DNA of 51,002 nt. Origin: an uncultured Bacteroidota bacterium (GTDB taxonomy: Bacteria; Bacteroidota; Bacteroidia; Chitinophagales; Saprospiraceae). Positions 19,193 through 28,343 of this stretch are shown here, piece by piece (position 1 is the stretch's first letter; each line of letters opens with the position of its first letter). Below the pieces are notes generated by a model. That model was not told the origin of the DNA. It saw only the letters and a program-made list of their open reading frames with translations, and made no database searches. The stretch lies in NCBI GenBank assembly GCA_937861115.1, contig CALMBD010000113.1, positions 1-51,002 of the forward strand. The letters run 5' to 3'. The position numbers and the translations under genes were made by a program.

Positions 19193-20620
19193 ATGTCTCA
19201 AGCAGTTGCGCCGGTTCGGCACGTTTTGATTGAAGGCAATAAGTCCTACCACAATATCACGGAGGATTTGTGCACACCCACTGAGAAAGCGCCTTCGAGG
19301 GAATGGATTGTTGTGTTTTCCATGGCCTCGGCTCTTCTCGGCCTGTACATTTTCGCTATCGTGTGGACGGTATGGAAAGGTATTGGTTCCTGGAACCTGA
19401 ACCGCACCATCAACTGGGGTTGGGATATTACCAACTTCGTTTGGTGGATCGGTATCGGTCACGCCGGAACGCTTATTTCGGCCATCCTTTTGCTGTTCCG
19501 CCAGCGCTGGCGGACGGGGGTAAACCGCGCTGCAGAAGCCATGACGATATTCGCCGTGATCTGCGCCGGGCAGTTCCCTATCTTCCACATGGGGCGCGTC
19601 TGGCTCGCGTTTTTCATCTTTCCCTTCCCCAACACGCGCGGGCCGCTATGGGTAAACTTTAACTCTCCGCTGCTCTGGGACGTGTTTGCCATATCGACGT
19701 ACTTTTCGGTATCGCTGCTGTTCTGGTACACAGGTCTTGTTCCCGACCTTGCCACCGTACGCGACCGGGCAACCGGGCTCCGTCGCAAGATATACGAGAT
19801 ATTCTCCTTCGGATGGACCGGCAGCGCCAAACACTGGCAGCGCCATGAAGCCCTGTCGCTGGTACTTGCAGGTATTTCCACCCCGCTCGTACTTTCGGTA
19901 CATACGATCGTATCCTTCGACTTTGCCACCTCGGTTGTACCGGGCTGGCATACCACGATATTCCCGCCCTACTTTGTTGCGGGTGCCATCTTCTCCGGCT
20001 TCGCCATGGTGCAGACCCTGATGGTGATCACCAGAAAAGTGTTGAAACTGGAGGAGTATATCACCATCAACCACATCGAATCGATGAACAAAGTGATCGT
20101 GCTTACGGGTACGATCGTAGGTGTGGCCTATCTGACGGAGTTGTTCATCGCCTGGTATTCCGGGTATATTTACGAGCAGTTTGCTTTCTACAACCGCGTG
20201 TTCGGTATATACTGGTGGTCCTATTTCGGCATGATGTTCTGCAACGTCGTTAGTCCGCAGTTGTTCTGGTCGCGGAAAATCCGTCGCAGCATCTGGTGGA
20301 CCTTCTTCCTTTCCATCGTGGTGAATATCGGTATGTGGTTCGAGCGTTTTGTGATTATCGCCACTACGCTGGCCCGCGACTTTCTGCCTTCCTCCTGGAG
20401 TTATTACTCTCCATCGTGGGTGGAAATATCCATTTTCGCCGGCACCATCGGCCTGTTCTTCGTGCTCTACATGATCTTTACCCGTGTGGCGCCTGTAGTT
20501 GCCATTGCCGAGATCAAGGCAATCCTGAAAGTTGCCGGCGACCAGTATATCGGTCCGAATGCCACCAAAGGACATGCACACACAAAGGAAGCGACGAAAA
20601 CGCAGGAAAAAGAGCATTGA
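19193..20620 (+). CDS. actC: Alternative complex III membrane subunit ActC (NrfD/PsrC-like)
   Basis: This 475-residue integral membrane protein has about ten hydrophobic helices and NrfD/PsrC family features (WNLNRTINWGWDITNFVWWIGIGHAGTLISAILLLFRQRWR near the N-terminus). ActC is thought to hold one menaquinol site and to anchor ActB. The C-terminal tail is soluble and His/Lys-rich (GHAHTKEATKTQEKEH). It follows actB after a 71-bp gap filled by an inverted repeat, and actD follows 45 bp later. Confidence 0.93.
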   Translation: MSQAVAPVRHVLIEGNKSYHNITEDLCTPTEKAPSREWIVVFSMASALLGLYIFAIVWTVWKGIGSWNLNRTINWGWDITNFVWWIGIGHAGTLISAILLLFRQRWRTGVNRAAEAMTIFAVICAGQFPIFHMGRVWLAFFIFPFPNTRGPLWVNFNSPLLWDVFAISTYFSVSLLFWYTGLVPDLATVRDRATGLRRKIYEIFSFGWTGSAKHWQRHEALSLVLAGISTPLVLSVHTIVSFDFATSVVPGWHTTIFPPYFVAGAIFSGFAMVQTLMVITRKVLKLEEYITINHIESMNKVIVLTGTIVGVAYLTELFIAWYSGYIYEQFAFYNRVFGIYWWSYFGMMFCNVVSPQLFWSRKIRRSIWWTFFLSIVVNIGMWFERFVIIATTLARDFLPSSWSYYSPSWVEISIFAGTIGLFFVLYMIFTRVAPVVAIAEIKAILKVAGDQYIGPNATKGHAHTKEATKTQEKEH

Positions 20621-20665
20621 GGAGCGGAGAAATCAACATTTAAAATTCAAACCTTGTAATATAAA

Positions 20666-21196
20666 ATGGCTGCTGAAAGTAAAAAAGTCCTTTACGGGCT
20701 TTACAACGACGAAGAAAACCTGAAAGGCGCGGTCCAAACCGCAAATGCGGCACATCTCGATATCATGGATGTATTCACGCCTTTTCCGGTGCACGGCCTC
20801 GATCCCATCCTCGGGTTGAAAGAAAGCCGCCTGCACATACTTGGTTTCGTGTATGGCGCGATCGGTGCATTATTTGGTTTTCTCGCCATGACCTGGATAT
20901 TTACGAGTGACTGGCCGATCGTTTTTGGCGGCAAGCCGTACTGGTCTGTGCCCGCTTTCATTCCGATCACCTTCGAGATGACGGTACTTTTCTCTGCCTG
21001 GGGCATGACCATCACCTTTTATACCATCTGCGGCATGTGGCCGGGCGTGAAAGCCAGGACACTCGATGACCGCATTACGGACGATAAATTCTGTATCGCT
21101 TTTGATGTGACCGACGCTCCGGACAGCGATGTGAAAAACCTTCAGGGATTCTTCACCAACACAGGCGCATCGGAAGTGAATGTAAAGATGATGTAG
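20666..21196 (+). CDS. actD: Alternative complex III subunit ActD (DUF3341)
   Basis: This 176-residue protein has a soluble N-terminal part (KKVLYGLYNDEENLKGAVQTANAAHLDIMDVFTPFPVHGLD), two transmembrane helices (about 55-80 and 92-125) and a C-terminal soluble tail (ITDDKFCIAFDVTDAPDSDVKNLQGFFTNTGASEVNVKMM). This matches the DUF3341 family, known as ActD in alternative complex III, where it packs against ActC. Its catalytic role is not established. Confidence 0.93.
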   Translation: MAAESKKVLYGLYNDEENLKGAVQTANAAHLDIMDVFTPFPVHGLDPILGLKESRLHILGFVYGAIGALFGFLAMTWIFTSDWPIVFGGKPYWSVPAFIPITFEMTVLFSAWGMTITFYTICGMWPGVKARTLDDRITDDKFCIAFDVTDAPDSDVKNLQGFFTNTGASEVNVKMM

Positions 21197-21260
21197 TCTC
21201 CCAATACTGGGATGTTTTGACCCTGAGGCCATTAAACCTTTTATAAATACAACCATTACA

Positions 21261-22061
21261 ATGAAATACGCAATTGGCGCGATCCTCGGTGTTGCTTTGT
21301 TTGCCTGGCTGTTTTCGCTATGCTCTCCTGCCGGAAAAAACAAAACCGGCCATGAGTACATGCCCGACATGTACCACCCTGTCGGCTACGAGGCCAACCA
21401 GTACAGTGCATATTACTGGAACCACTGGGATGACAAGAGCACGTTTTCCAAAGCTCAACTTTCGAAGCCGCACGGAAAGGTGCACGGCACCATCCCGCGC
21501 GGTTATACTGCCGCCTATTATGGTCAGGACATCGGTTATGTGCGCGGCAACAATGCCGATAACGCCATTGCCGCTCCGGTAAACGGTTCGGCGCCTTTCT
21601 ATTACGAAAATACGGAAGAAGACCGTCTGCTGTGCGAGCAGCAAATGAAAGAAAACCCCTATCCGATTACCAAAGAAGGACTTGACCGCGCCAAGGGACT
21701 ATACAATATTTACTGCGGTATCTGCCACGGTGAAAAAGGCGACGGACAGGGCTGGCTGGTATCGATGCCCGATACCAAGTATCCTGCCCAGCCCAAGAAT
21801 CTGATCGGCAGCGACATGATCGGCGCCGGAAACGGACGCTTCTATTTTGCCATCATGTATGGAAGAAATGTAATGGGCGGCTATTCCGATAAACTGTCTT
21901 TTGAAGAACGCTGGCAGGTGATCCACTACATTCGCTCGCTGCAGGCAAAATCCATCAGCGCGGAATACAGCGAAACGGCCAACACCATCAGCAACATCGA
22001 AAAACCGGCAAAAGGAGAAGCGACGGGCCCGGCCCGTGTGGTGCCTGCGCCGGTCCAGTAA
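21261..22061 (+). CDS. actE: Alternative complex III monohaem cytochrome c lipoprotein ActE
   Basis: This 266-residue protein begins with a lipoprotein-type signal (FAWLFSLCSPAG, probable lipid Cys about residue 21). One haem motif, CGICH at residues 152-156, lies within YNIYCGICHGEKGDGQGW. A likely Met axial ligand lies in the FYFAIMYGRNVMGGYSDKL region. ActE is the mobile-looking monohaem subunit at the periplasmic face that can pass electrons onward. Length and gene order (after actD, before actF) are normal. Confidence 0.93.
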   Translation: MKYAIGAILGVALFAWLFSLCSPAGKNKTGHEYMPDMYHPVGYEANQYSAYYWNHWDDKSTFSKAQLSKPHGKVHGTIPRGYTAAYYGQDIGYVRGNNADNAIAAPVNGSAPFYYENTEEDRLLCEQQMKENPYPITKEGLDRAKGLYNIYCGICHGEKGDGQGWLVSMPDTKYPAQPKNLIGSDMIGAGNGRFYFAIMYGRNVMGGYSDKLSFEERWQVIHYIRSLQAKSISAEYSETANTISNIEKPAKGEATGPARVVPAPVQ

Positions 22062-22139
22062 AAGGAAAACCTGCGTTAATCTCGCTCCAAGAACCCTGTT
22101 ACTACAAAAAAAATTACCGGGCAATGCCCAACTTGCGAT

Positions 22140-23771
22140 ATGAATCTGACCAATACGCAATTCGTTTTTGAAGGCAAAACCAAACGCGTGCTCATCGGCG
22201 GCATGGTATTGGGCCTGTTGTGTCTCGTTCTCTCTGCCCTGAACGACGATGCCTACCACACCCGTTTCTGGACCAACTTCCTCCACAATTCGGTGTATTT
22301 CACTGCCATTGCCTTTATGGCTGTGTTCTTCCTCGCGGCTCAGATCACGGCGTTTGCCGGCTGGATGACGGTGATCAAGCGTATTTGGGAGGGAATGGGA
22401 CAGTTTATGATGGTAGGCCTTGTGCTGATGGGCATTGTTGCTATCGGCGTATGGGGGCACCTGCATCACCTCTACCACTGGAACGATCCCAACCTAAACA
22501 TCACAGACCCCACAGGTGCACACTATGATCGTATCATCGCCGGGAAATCAGGGTTCCTGAATCCCGTTTTTTACACGATTGCCTCGGTCGGCTTCCTGGC
22601 GATCTGGTACTTCTGGGCGTTCAAGATGCGGCAAAACTCCATTTCGCAGGACACCAATGAGACGGCCTCTCTGGACTATTATAAAAAAGAGCGCAAATGG
22701 GCGGCTTCTTTCCTGCCCATCGGCGGCTTCCTGAGCGCCGTATTCCTGTGGCAGGTGCTGATGTCGGTTGATCCGCACTGGTACAGCACGATGTTTGCGT
22801 GGTATTCCACGGCATCTGCATGGCTCGGAGCGCTTGCCCTGACGGTCATGATCATCATTTACCTCAAATCGCTGGGCTACCTGGAATATGTGACGCACGA
22901 TCACCTGCACGATGTGGGCAAATATTTGTTCGGGATCAGCGTATTCTGGACCTACCTGTGGTTCGACCAGTTCATGCTGATCTGGTATGCGAACAACGGC
23001 GAGGAGACCATATATTTCAAACAAAGGATGGATCACTATCCGGTGTTGTTTTGGGGCAACCTGCTCATGAACTTTGTTGCGCCGTTCCTTATCCTGATGC
23101 GCAACGACAACAAGCGCAAGTTTGGTACGATGTTCTTTGTTGCCCTAATCGTTTTCTTCGGTCACTGGTGGGATTATTTCTATATGATCAAACCGGGTGC
23201 ACGCATCGCTGCCATGGAAGCCAAAGAACTGGCTGAAGGCGGGCATGATAAAATGGGCTCCACCACCACCATTCACCCCGGTTCCTCCGAAATGGCTACG
23301 GCTTTGGCGGGAGTTCAGGCAGAGGCCGCAGGACATGGCGGACAGGCTGCCGGCGCACAACCCGAAGCTGCACAGGACGGTAGCCAGGCCACCGAGCAAG
23401 CTGCACCGCCTGCCGAGGGCCAGCCCGAAGGCCAGGATCAACATGCCGGAGAAGGCGAGGCTGCACACCCGGCCGCAGAACACAGCGGTAGCGACGCCCA
23501 CGGGGCGGAAGCCCCCGCAGCGCACGGAGAAGAGGGCCACGGCGGCAGCCATGAATCTGAAGAACCCTATAGTTTCCGCATGGGCTTCACTATACCGGGT
23601 CTGGAAGAAATCGGGGTTATGATCGGTTTCCTCAGTTTGTTTATCTTCTTCCTGTTCAATCAGTTGGAAAGGGTGTCACTTGTTCCGATGAAAGACCCTT
23701 ACCTTGAAGAAAGCCTGCATCACGAAACCGGCGCTCTAATCGAAAGCGAGGGCGGCGGTGGCCACCACTGA
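22140..23771 (+). CDS. actF: Alternative complex III membrane subunit ActF with a long low-complexity insert
   Basis: This 543-residue integral membrane protein is related to ActC, with about ten helices (MVLGLLCLVLSALND, ITAFAGWMTVIKRIWEGMGQFMMVGLVLMG, and so on). It is usually annotated as quinol:cytochrome c oxidoreductase quinone-binding subunit 2 and is proposed to take part in proton movement. Residues about 367-474 are an unusual Ala/Gly/Glu/Gln/His-rich stretch (AQPEAAQDG, HPAAEHSGSDAHG, HGEEGHGGSHESEE) inserted before the last helix (GLEEIGVMIGFLSLFIFFLFNQLERVSLVP). The core is intact. The insert probably forms a disordered loop outside the membrane. Last gene of the act group. coxB follows after 88 bp with its own promoter. 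Confidence 0.92.
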   Translation: MNLTNTQFVFEGKTKRVLIGGMVLGLLCLVLSALNDDAYHTRFWTNFLHNSVYFTAIAFMAVFFLAAQITAFAGWMTVIKRIWEGMGQFMMVGLVLMGIVAIGVWGHLHHLYHWNDPNLNITDPTGAHYDRIIAGKSGFLNPVFYTIASVGFLAIWYFWAFKMRQNSISQDTNETASLDYYKKERKWAASFLPIGGFLSAVFLWQVLMSVDPHWYSTMFAWYSTASAWLGALALTVMIIIYLKSLGYLEYVTHDHLHDVGKYLFGISVFWTYLWFDQFMLIWYANNGEETIYFKQRMDHYPVLFWGNLLMNFVAPFLILMRNDNKRKFGTMFFVALIVFFGHWWDYFYMIKPGARIAAMEAKELAEGGHDKMGSTTTIHPGSSEMATALAGVQAEAAGHGGQAAGAQPEAAQDGSQATEQAAPPAEGQPEGQDQHAGEGEAAHPAAEHSGSDAHGAEAPAAHGEEGHGGSHESEEPYSFRMGFTIPGLEEIGVMIGFLSLFIFFLFNQLERVSLVPMKDPYLEESLHHETGALIESEGGGGHH

Positions 23772-23829
23772 TTAAATTATAGCCATTCTAATTAAGATTT
23801 GATTCCAAAACCCCCTGAACAAACCATTT

Positions 23830-23837
23830 TACCTTTG
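23830..23837 (+). promoter_or_regulatory. -7 promoter box upstream of coxB
   Basis: TACCTTTG is a perfect TAnnTTTG match 22 bp before the coxB ATG. It suggests that the oxidase genes can be transcribed apart from act. The nearest TTTG (23798-23801) is 28 bp away, too far for a standard -33. Confidence 0.5.
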
Positions 23838-23859
23838 GGTTAAAGTCAAAAAAAATTCA

Positions 23860-25371
23860 ATGACAGCGTTAATTATATTGCTCTGCGTCCTTCTGATCGC
23901 TATCGTCCTGGTTCAAATCGGGAAAGTTACAGAACTCACCGCCCAGATCAAGGGCGAACGTGAGGTGCTGCGCGACAACAGCAAATGGAATGGCTGGTTG
24001 TCGCTGGGCTTCATGGTCGTATTTCTTGTTTCTGTATGTATTTCGGCCTGGGAATACAAAAATGAGATGATGGGCTATGGTCCGCACAAGGCGGCATCGG
24101 CTCATGGCGGCGCGCTGGACGATATGTTCCACATCACCCTGGTGCTTACCGGGATCGTGTTTGTGATCTGCCATATTGCCTTGTTCTGGTTTGCCTACAA
24201 ATACCGCTGGCAGGAAGGGCGTAAAGCGCAGTTTATCGCCCACGACAACCGGCTTGAGTTGATCTGGACAGCGGTCCCTGCCGTAGTCATGACGATTCTC
24301 GTTGTTCGCGGCCTCAACGCCTGGAATACGGTAATGGCTGATATCAACCCTAATGAAGACTATATCGAGATCGAAGCAACCGGGCAACAATTCAACTGGA
24401 TCATTCGCTATCCGGGTCCCGACGGAAAACTGGGTACGCGCAATTTCAAACTGACGACCGCCAACAACCAGTTGGGCATGGACTTTACCGATCCCAAAAC
24501 ATGGGACGACGTGATTCCCGGCCAGGAACTGTACCTCCCGGTCGGCAAAAAAGTGCGGGTTCGTATCACGGCCAAAGACGTGTTGCACAACTTCTACCTG
24601 CCCCATTTTCGGGTAAAAATGGATGCGGTGCCCGGCATGCCGACCTACTTCATCTTCACGCCCGTAAAAACGACGGCAGAATACCGCAACGAACTACGCA
24701 AATACGAAGACTTCAATAAACCCAGCGACCCTGCCGATCCTACGGGACCGAAGCGTTGGGAAAAATTCGAATACGAACTGGCTTGTGCTGAGCTCTGTGG
24801 AAAAGGGCACTACTCCATGAAACGTATCCTGAAAGTAGTGTCGCAGGAAGAATTTGATGCGTGGTATAAAACCCAGGAGTCGTTCTACCTCACCCAGATT
24901 CGCGATAAAGAAGACGACCCGAATAAAGGCAAGGTGCTGGATATGGAGGTCCGTCAGCGTGCACAGGAATTCAGCGATAACATGAAAAAAGCCGTTGAGT
25001 CGGCTAATCCTGCTGATAAGACCCTGACACTCAACCATATCAATTTTGAATCAGGCTCGGCTACGCTTACCGCCAACAGCCGGTATGAACTGGATAACCT
25101 CGTCACCGGACTCAATGCATATTCCGGTATTACGATCGAAGTGGCCGGCCATACCGACAATTCCGGCGATCCGTCGGCAAACCTGGCTTTATCCGGTGCA
25201 AGGGCAGCGGCGGTGGTCAAGTACCTGACCGACCGCGGCATCTCCGCCGGTCGCCTCCGACCGAAGGGATACGGCGATACCCGGCCGCTGGTGGCAAATG
25301 ATACGGAAGAGAACCGTGCCAAGAACCGCCGCACCGAGTTTACCATTCTAGGCACTTCGAACCCTCTATAA
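23860..25371 (+). CDS. coxB: Cytochrome c oxidase subunit II fused to a C-terminal OmpA-type domain
   Basis: This 503-residue protein has hydrophobic helices near 1-20, 45-65, 88-113 and 132-150. The periplasmic cupredoxin domain has a complete CuA site: His243 in HNFYLPHFRVKMDAVPG, and C309-A-E-L-C313-G-K-G-H317-Y-S-M320. CuA takes electrons from cytochrome c or ActA/ActE. After a charged linker (about 335-385) an OmpA/MotB-like domain occupies about 388-503: LNHINFESGSATL, VAGHTDNSGD, LSGARAAAVVKYLTDRGISAGRL, GYGDTRP and the NRAKNRRTEF end. This domain binds peptidoglycan in other proteins. The usual subunit II length is 250-350 residues, so the extension is real and in frame, with no internal start signal that I can see. 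It would tether the oxidase to the cell wall. Confidence 0.93.
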   Translation: MTALIILLCVLLIAIVLVQIGKVTELTAQIKGEREVLRDNSKWNGWLSLGFMVVFLVSVCISAWEYKNEMMGYGPHKAASAHGGALDDMFHITLVLTGIVFVICHIALFWFAYKYRWQEGRKAQFIAHDNRLELIWTAVPAVVMTILVVRGLNAWNTVMADINPNEDYIEIEATGQQFNWIIRYPGPDGKLGTRNFKLTTANNQLGMDFTDPKTWDDVIPGQELYLPVGKKVRVRITAKDVLHNFYLPHFRVKMDAVPGMPTYFIFTPVKTTAEYRNELRKYEDFNKPSDPADPTGPKRWEKFEYELACAELCGKGHYSMKRILKVVSQEEFDAWYKTQESFYLTQIRDKEDDPNKGKVLDMEVRQRAQEFSDNMKKAVESANPADKTLTLNHINFESGSATLTANSRYELDNLVTGLNAYSGITIEVAGHTDNSGDPSANLALSGARAAAVVKYLTDRGISAGRLRPKGYGDTRPLVANDTEENRAKNRRTEFTILGTSNPL

Positions 25372-25433
25372 ACCTTTTACCAACACCGAACCCAGCGACA
25401 GTTTCACTATAAAATCGTTCAAAACTCCTGGCT

Positions 25434-27287
25434 ATGGCTCATGTAGTTAACGCCGCCGAAACATTGGAAGAAAAACTTACCCAGGAACTGGGTTATGATG
25501 ATCATTTCCATGAAGAGCACCACGGCGACAAGTTTCAGTCCAATTTTTTGACCACTTACATCTTCAGCACTGATCACAAGATCATTGGCCGGCAGTTCCT
25601 GATCACAGGTATCTTCTGGGCTTTTGTCGGGGCTGCGATGTCTATTGTTTTTCGCCTTCAGCTCGGATTTCCCGAGGCTGACATGGCATGGTTGAAGCCA
25701 CTTCTGGGTAAATGGATTCAGGTCAACGATTCCGGTATCGGAAAACTCGACCCTGAGTTCTACTATGCACTGGTGACCATGCACGGCACGATTCTCGTGT
25801 TTTTTGTACTGACTGCCGGATTGAGCGGTACCTTTTCGAATATCCTCATTCCGCTACAGGTTGGTGCACGTGATATGGCGTCGCCCCTGCTCAACGCCTT
25901 CTCCTACTGGTTCTTCTTCCTGGCCGGTGTGGTGATGCTGCTGTCGCTGTTTCTCAGTACCGGGCCATTTTCCGGCGGATGGACGGCCTATCCCCCTCTG
26001 AGTGCGTTGGGGCAGGCTTCCGACGGGTCAAAGGCGGGCATGACCATGTGGATCGTTTCCATGGCCCTGTTTATCGTTTCGGCCCTGTTGGGTGGTATCA
26101 ACTATATCACTACCGTGCTGAACCTGCGTACCAAGGGTATGAACATGTGGCGCATGCCGCTGACGATCTGGGCGTTCTTCATCACGGCCATCCTGGGTGT
26201 ATTGTCGTTCCCGGTATTGTTCTCGGGTGTACTGCTGCTGATGTTCGACCGCAGCCTCGGCACCTCTTTCTACCTCAGCGAGATCGTCGTAGGCGGCCAG
26301 ATACTCGACCGTGTTGGCGGTAGCCCGATCCTGTACCAGCACCTGTTCTGGTTCCTGGGGCACCCCGAGGTGTACATCATCATCCTTCCTGCGATGGGTA
26401 TTGTTTCGGAAGTATTGTCCGTACACGCCCGCAAGCCTATTTTCGGCTATCGCGCGATGGTGTACTCCATTCTTGCCATTGCCTTCCTGTCGTTCATCGT
26501 TTGGGCGCACCACATGTTTATGTCCGGGGTCAACCCGTTCATCAGTAACTTCTTCGTGGTGTTTACCCTGATCATAGCAGTGCCGTCGGCCATCAAGGTG
26601 TTCAACTGGATATCGACGGTTTACGGCTCCAACTTCAGGTTCAACTCTGCCAGCCTTTTTGCGCTGGGCTTTGTATCCATGTTCATCTCCGGCGGTCTGA
26701 CGGGTATCTTCCTCGGCAACTCCGCGATCGATATACAGTTGCACGATACGTACTTTGTAGTAGCCCACTTCCACATTGTGATGGGTATTGCCGCCTTCTT
26801 CGGCATGTTCGCAGGTATTTACAACTGGTTCCCGAAGATGTTCGGTCGTTTCATGAACGAGACACTCGGTAAAATACACTTCTGGGGAACCCTGGTCGGC
26901 GCTTATGCCATCTTCTGGCCCATGCACTATACAGGCATGGCCGGTGTGCCGCGCCGCTATTACAGCATCGACAACTTCGACTCTTTCCGGCACTTTGTAG
27001 ACCTGAACAAGTTCATCACGGTAGCAGCCATTGTAGTATTTTTCCTTCAGGTGCTGTTTATCATCAACTTCTTCTACTCGATCTTCAGCGGCCGCAAGAT
27101 GACGACCAAAAACCCGTGGGGCGCCAATACGCTGGAATGGACCACGCCGATCAAGGCAGGTCACGGCAACTGGCCCGGCAACATTCCTACCGTACAGCGC
27201 TGGCCCTATGATTATGGTAAGGATGGTGAAGAATTTGTACCGCAATATGTGCCGCTGAAAGAAGGCGAGCACGATCACGGGCACTAA
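25434..27287 (+). CDS. coxA: Cytochrome c oxidase subunit I
   Basis: This 617-residue protein has about 12-13 helices and all hallmark residues. The low-spin haem ligand lies in MHGTILVFF. GHPEVYIIILPAMG holds a CuB His, the Glu of the D-channel and the cross-linked Tyr, which places it in the A1 subfamily. HHMFMSG holds the CuB His pair, and HDTYFVVAHFHIVM the haem a3 and haem a ligands. It is the catalytic oxygen-reducing, proton-pumping subunit. An N-terminal soluble stretch of about 40 residues is rich in His and acidic residues (HFHEEHHGD). It follows coxB by 62 bp. Confidence 0.95.
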   Translation: MAHVVNAAETLEEKLTQELGYDDHFHEEHHGDKFQSNFLTTYIFSTDHKIIGRQFLITGIFWAFVGAAMSIVFRLQLGFPEADMAWLKPLLGKWIQVNDSGIGKLDPEFYYALVTMHGTILVFFVLTAGLSGTFSNILIPLQVGARDMASPLLNAFSYWFFFLAGVVMLLSLFLSTGPFSGGWTAYPPLSALGQASDGSKAGMTMWIVSMALFIVSALLGGINYITTVLNLRTKGMNMWRMPLTIWAFFITAILGVLSFPVLFSGVLLLMFDRSLGTSFYLSEIVVGGQILDRVGGSPILYQHLFWFLGHPEVYIIILPAMGIVSEVLSVHARKPIFGYRAMVYSILAIAFLSFIVWAHHMFMSGVNPFISNFFVVFTLIIAVPSAIKVFNWISTVYGSNFRFNSASLFALGFVSMFISGGLTGIFLGNSAIDIQLHDTYFVVAHFHIVMGIAAFFGMFAGIYNWFPKMFGRFMNETLGKIHFWGTLVGAYAIFWPMHYTGMAGVPRRYYSIDNFDSFRHFVDLNKFITVAAIVVFFLQVLFIINFFYSIFSGRKMTTKNPWGANTLEWTTPIKAGHGNWPGNIPTVQRWPYDYGKDGEEFVPQYVPLKEGEHDHGH

Positions 27288-27347
27288 TTGCCGGTGGTAT
27301 CGAGTCAAATTTTAATTGATAAAACAAGTCATTACGATAAGCGATAA

Positions 27348-28247
27348 ATGGAGCGCAACCCGGTAAAACAGGTAACCATTCTGGAAGGCTTGATCCTATC
27401 CGTAACCGATTTCGGGTTGCTGGTGAAATTCAAGTTGACCCTGCTGGTTCTTTTTTCTGCAGTGATGTCCTATGCGATTGCCTGTGGCGGCGCAGTGGAC
27501 TGGACGGCTATGGCGCTACTGGCATTCGGGGGCTTCATGGTGACGGGCGCCGCCAACGCGCTGAACCAGGTGCTCGAACGCGACTACGACCTGCTTATGC
27601 CCCGCACGGCAAACCGCCCTGTGGCCACCGGCAGGTTGAGTGTATCGAAAGCAGTACTATGGGCCGGGTTGATGGCTATTGCCGGGATTACGGTTTTGTC
27701 GCTGTTTGGGCCGTTGAGCGGCTTTCTCGGCACACTTTCGCTCATGAGTTATGCCTTCGTTTATACGCCGCTGAAACGTTCTACCCAACTTTCGGTGGTT
27801 GTGGGAGCCGTGCCGGGTGCGTTGCCCCTGATTATCGGGTGTGTGGTGCATGAAGGCGCCATTACGCAGACGGCGCTGATGTTGTTTACCCTTCAGTTTT
27901 TGTGGCAGTTTCCACATTTCTGGGCGGTGGCATGGCTGGCTGATGAAGACTACAAGAAGGCGGGTTTTTACCTGCTGCCGTCAAAGAACGGCGAGAAAGA
28001 TGCGACGACCGGAATGTTGTCCCTCGTGTTTTGTCTGCTAATGATCGGCAATGCCGCATTGGGCTATGCCCTTGGCCTGGTTGGTCTGTGGGCAACGCTG
28101 ATACTTGTCGCCCTCAACGCTTACTGGGCGGTAAGTTGCTGGAAACTGTATAAAACGTGTTCGCGTGAAGCGGCACGGCGTCAGATGTTCATTTCATTTT
28201 TGCATCTGCCGTTGTCGTTGATCGTGTTGTTGCTTGATCGGATCTAA
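27348..28247 (+). CDS. ctaB: Protohaem IX farnesyltransferase (haem O synthase)
   Basis: This 299-residue UbiA-family membrane protein has about eight to nine helices. The prenyl-diphosphate-binding motif is NALNQVLERDYDLLMPRTANRP, and a second conserved region LPLIIGCVVHEG follows. It converts haem B to haem O with farnesyl diphosphate, the first step to haem A for the oxidase. No ctaA (haem A synthase) gene is visible in the window, so it must lie elsewhere if haem A is used. It sits between coxA and the subunit III genes. Confidence 0.94.
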   Translation: MERNPVKQVTILEGLILSVTDFGLLVKFKLTLLVLFSAVMSYAIACGGAVDWTAMALLAFGGFMVTGAANALNQVLERDYDLLMPRTANRPVATGRLSVSKAVLWAGLMAIAGITVLSLFGPLSGFLGTLSLMSYAFVYTPLKRSTQLSVVVGAVPGALPLIIGCVVHEGAITQTALMLFTLQFLWQFPHFWAVAWLADEDYKKAGFYLLPSKNGEKDATTGMLSLVFCLLMIGNAALGYALGLVGLWATLILVALNAYWAVSCWKLYKTCSREAARRQMFISFLHLPLSLIVLLLDRI

Positions 28248-28343
28248 GGAAGAGCAGAAGGGGGCGATGTTGCACCCTGATCAAATTTCTGACCCCGTTA
28301 TACCCCAAAATAATCCCCCATTAACCCTCATAAATTTAAAAAA

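Noticed and set aside
26028-27308. A 426-codon open frame antisense to coxA
   Set aside because: coxA has all catalytic residues, and the antisense frame is very rich in His, Gln and Arg, as expected for the reverse of membrane helices.
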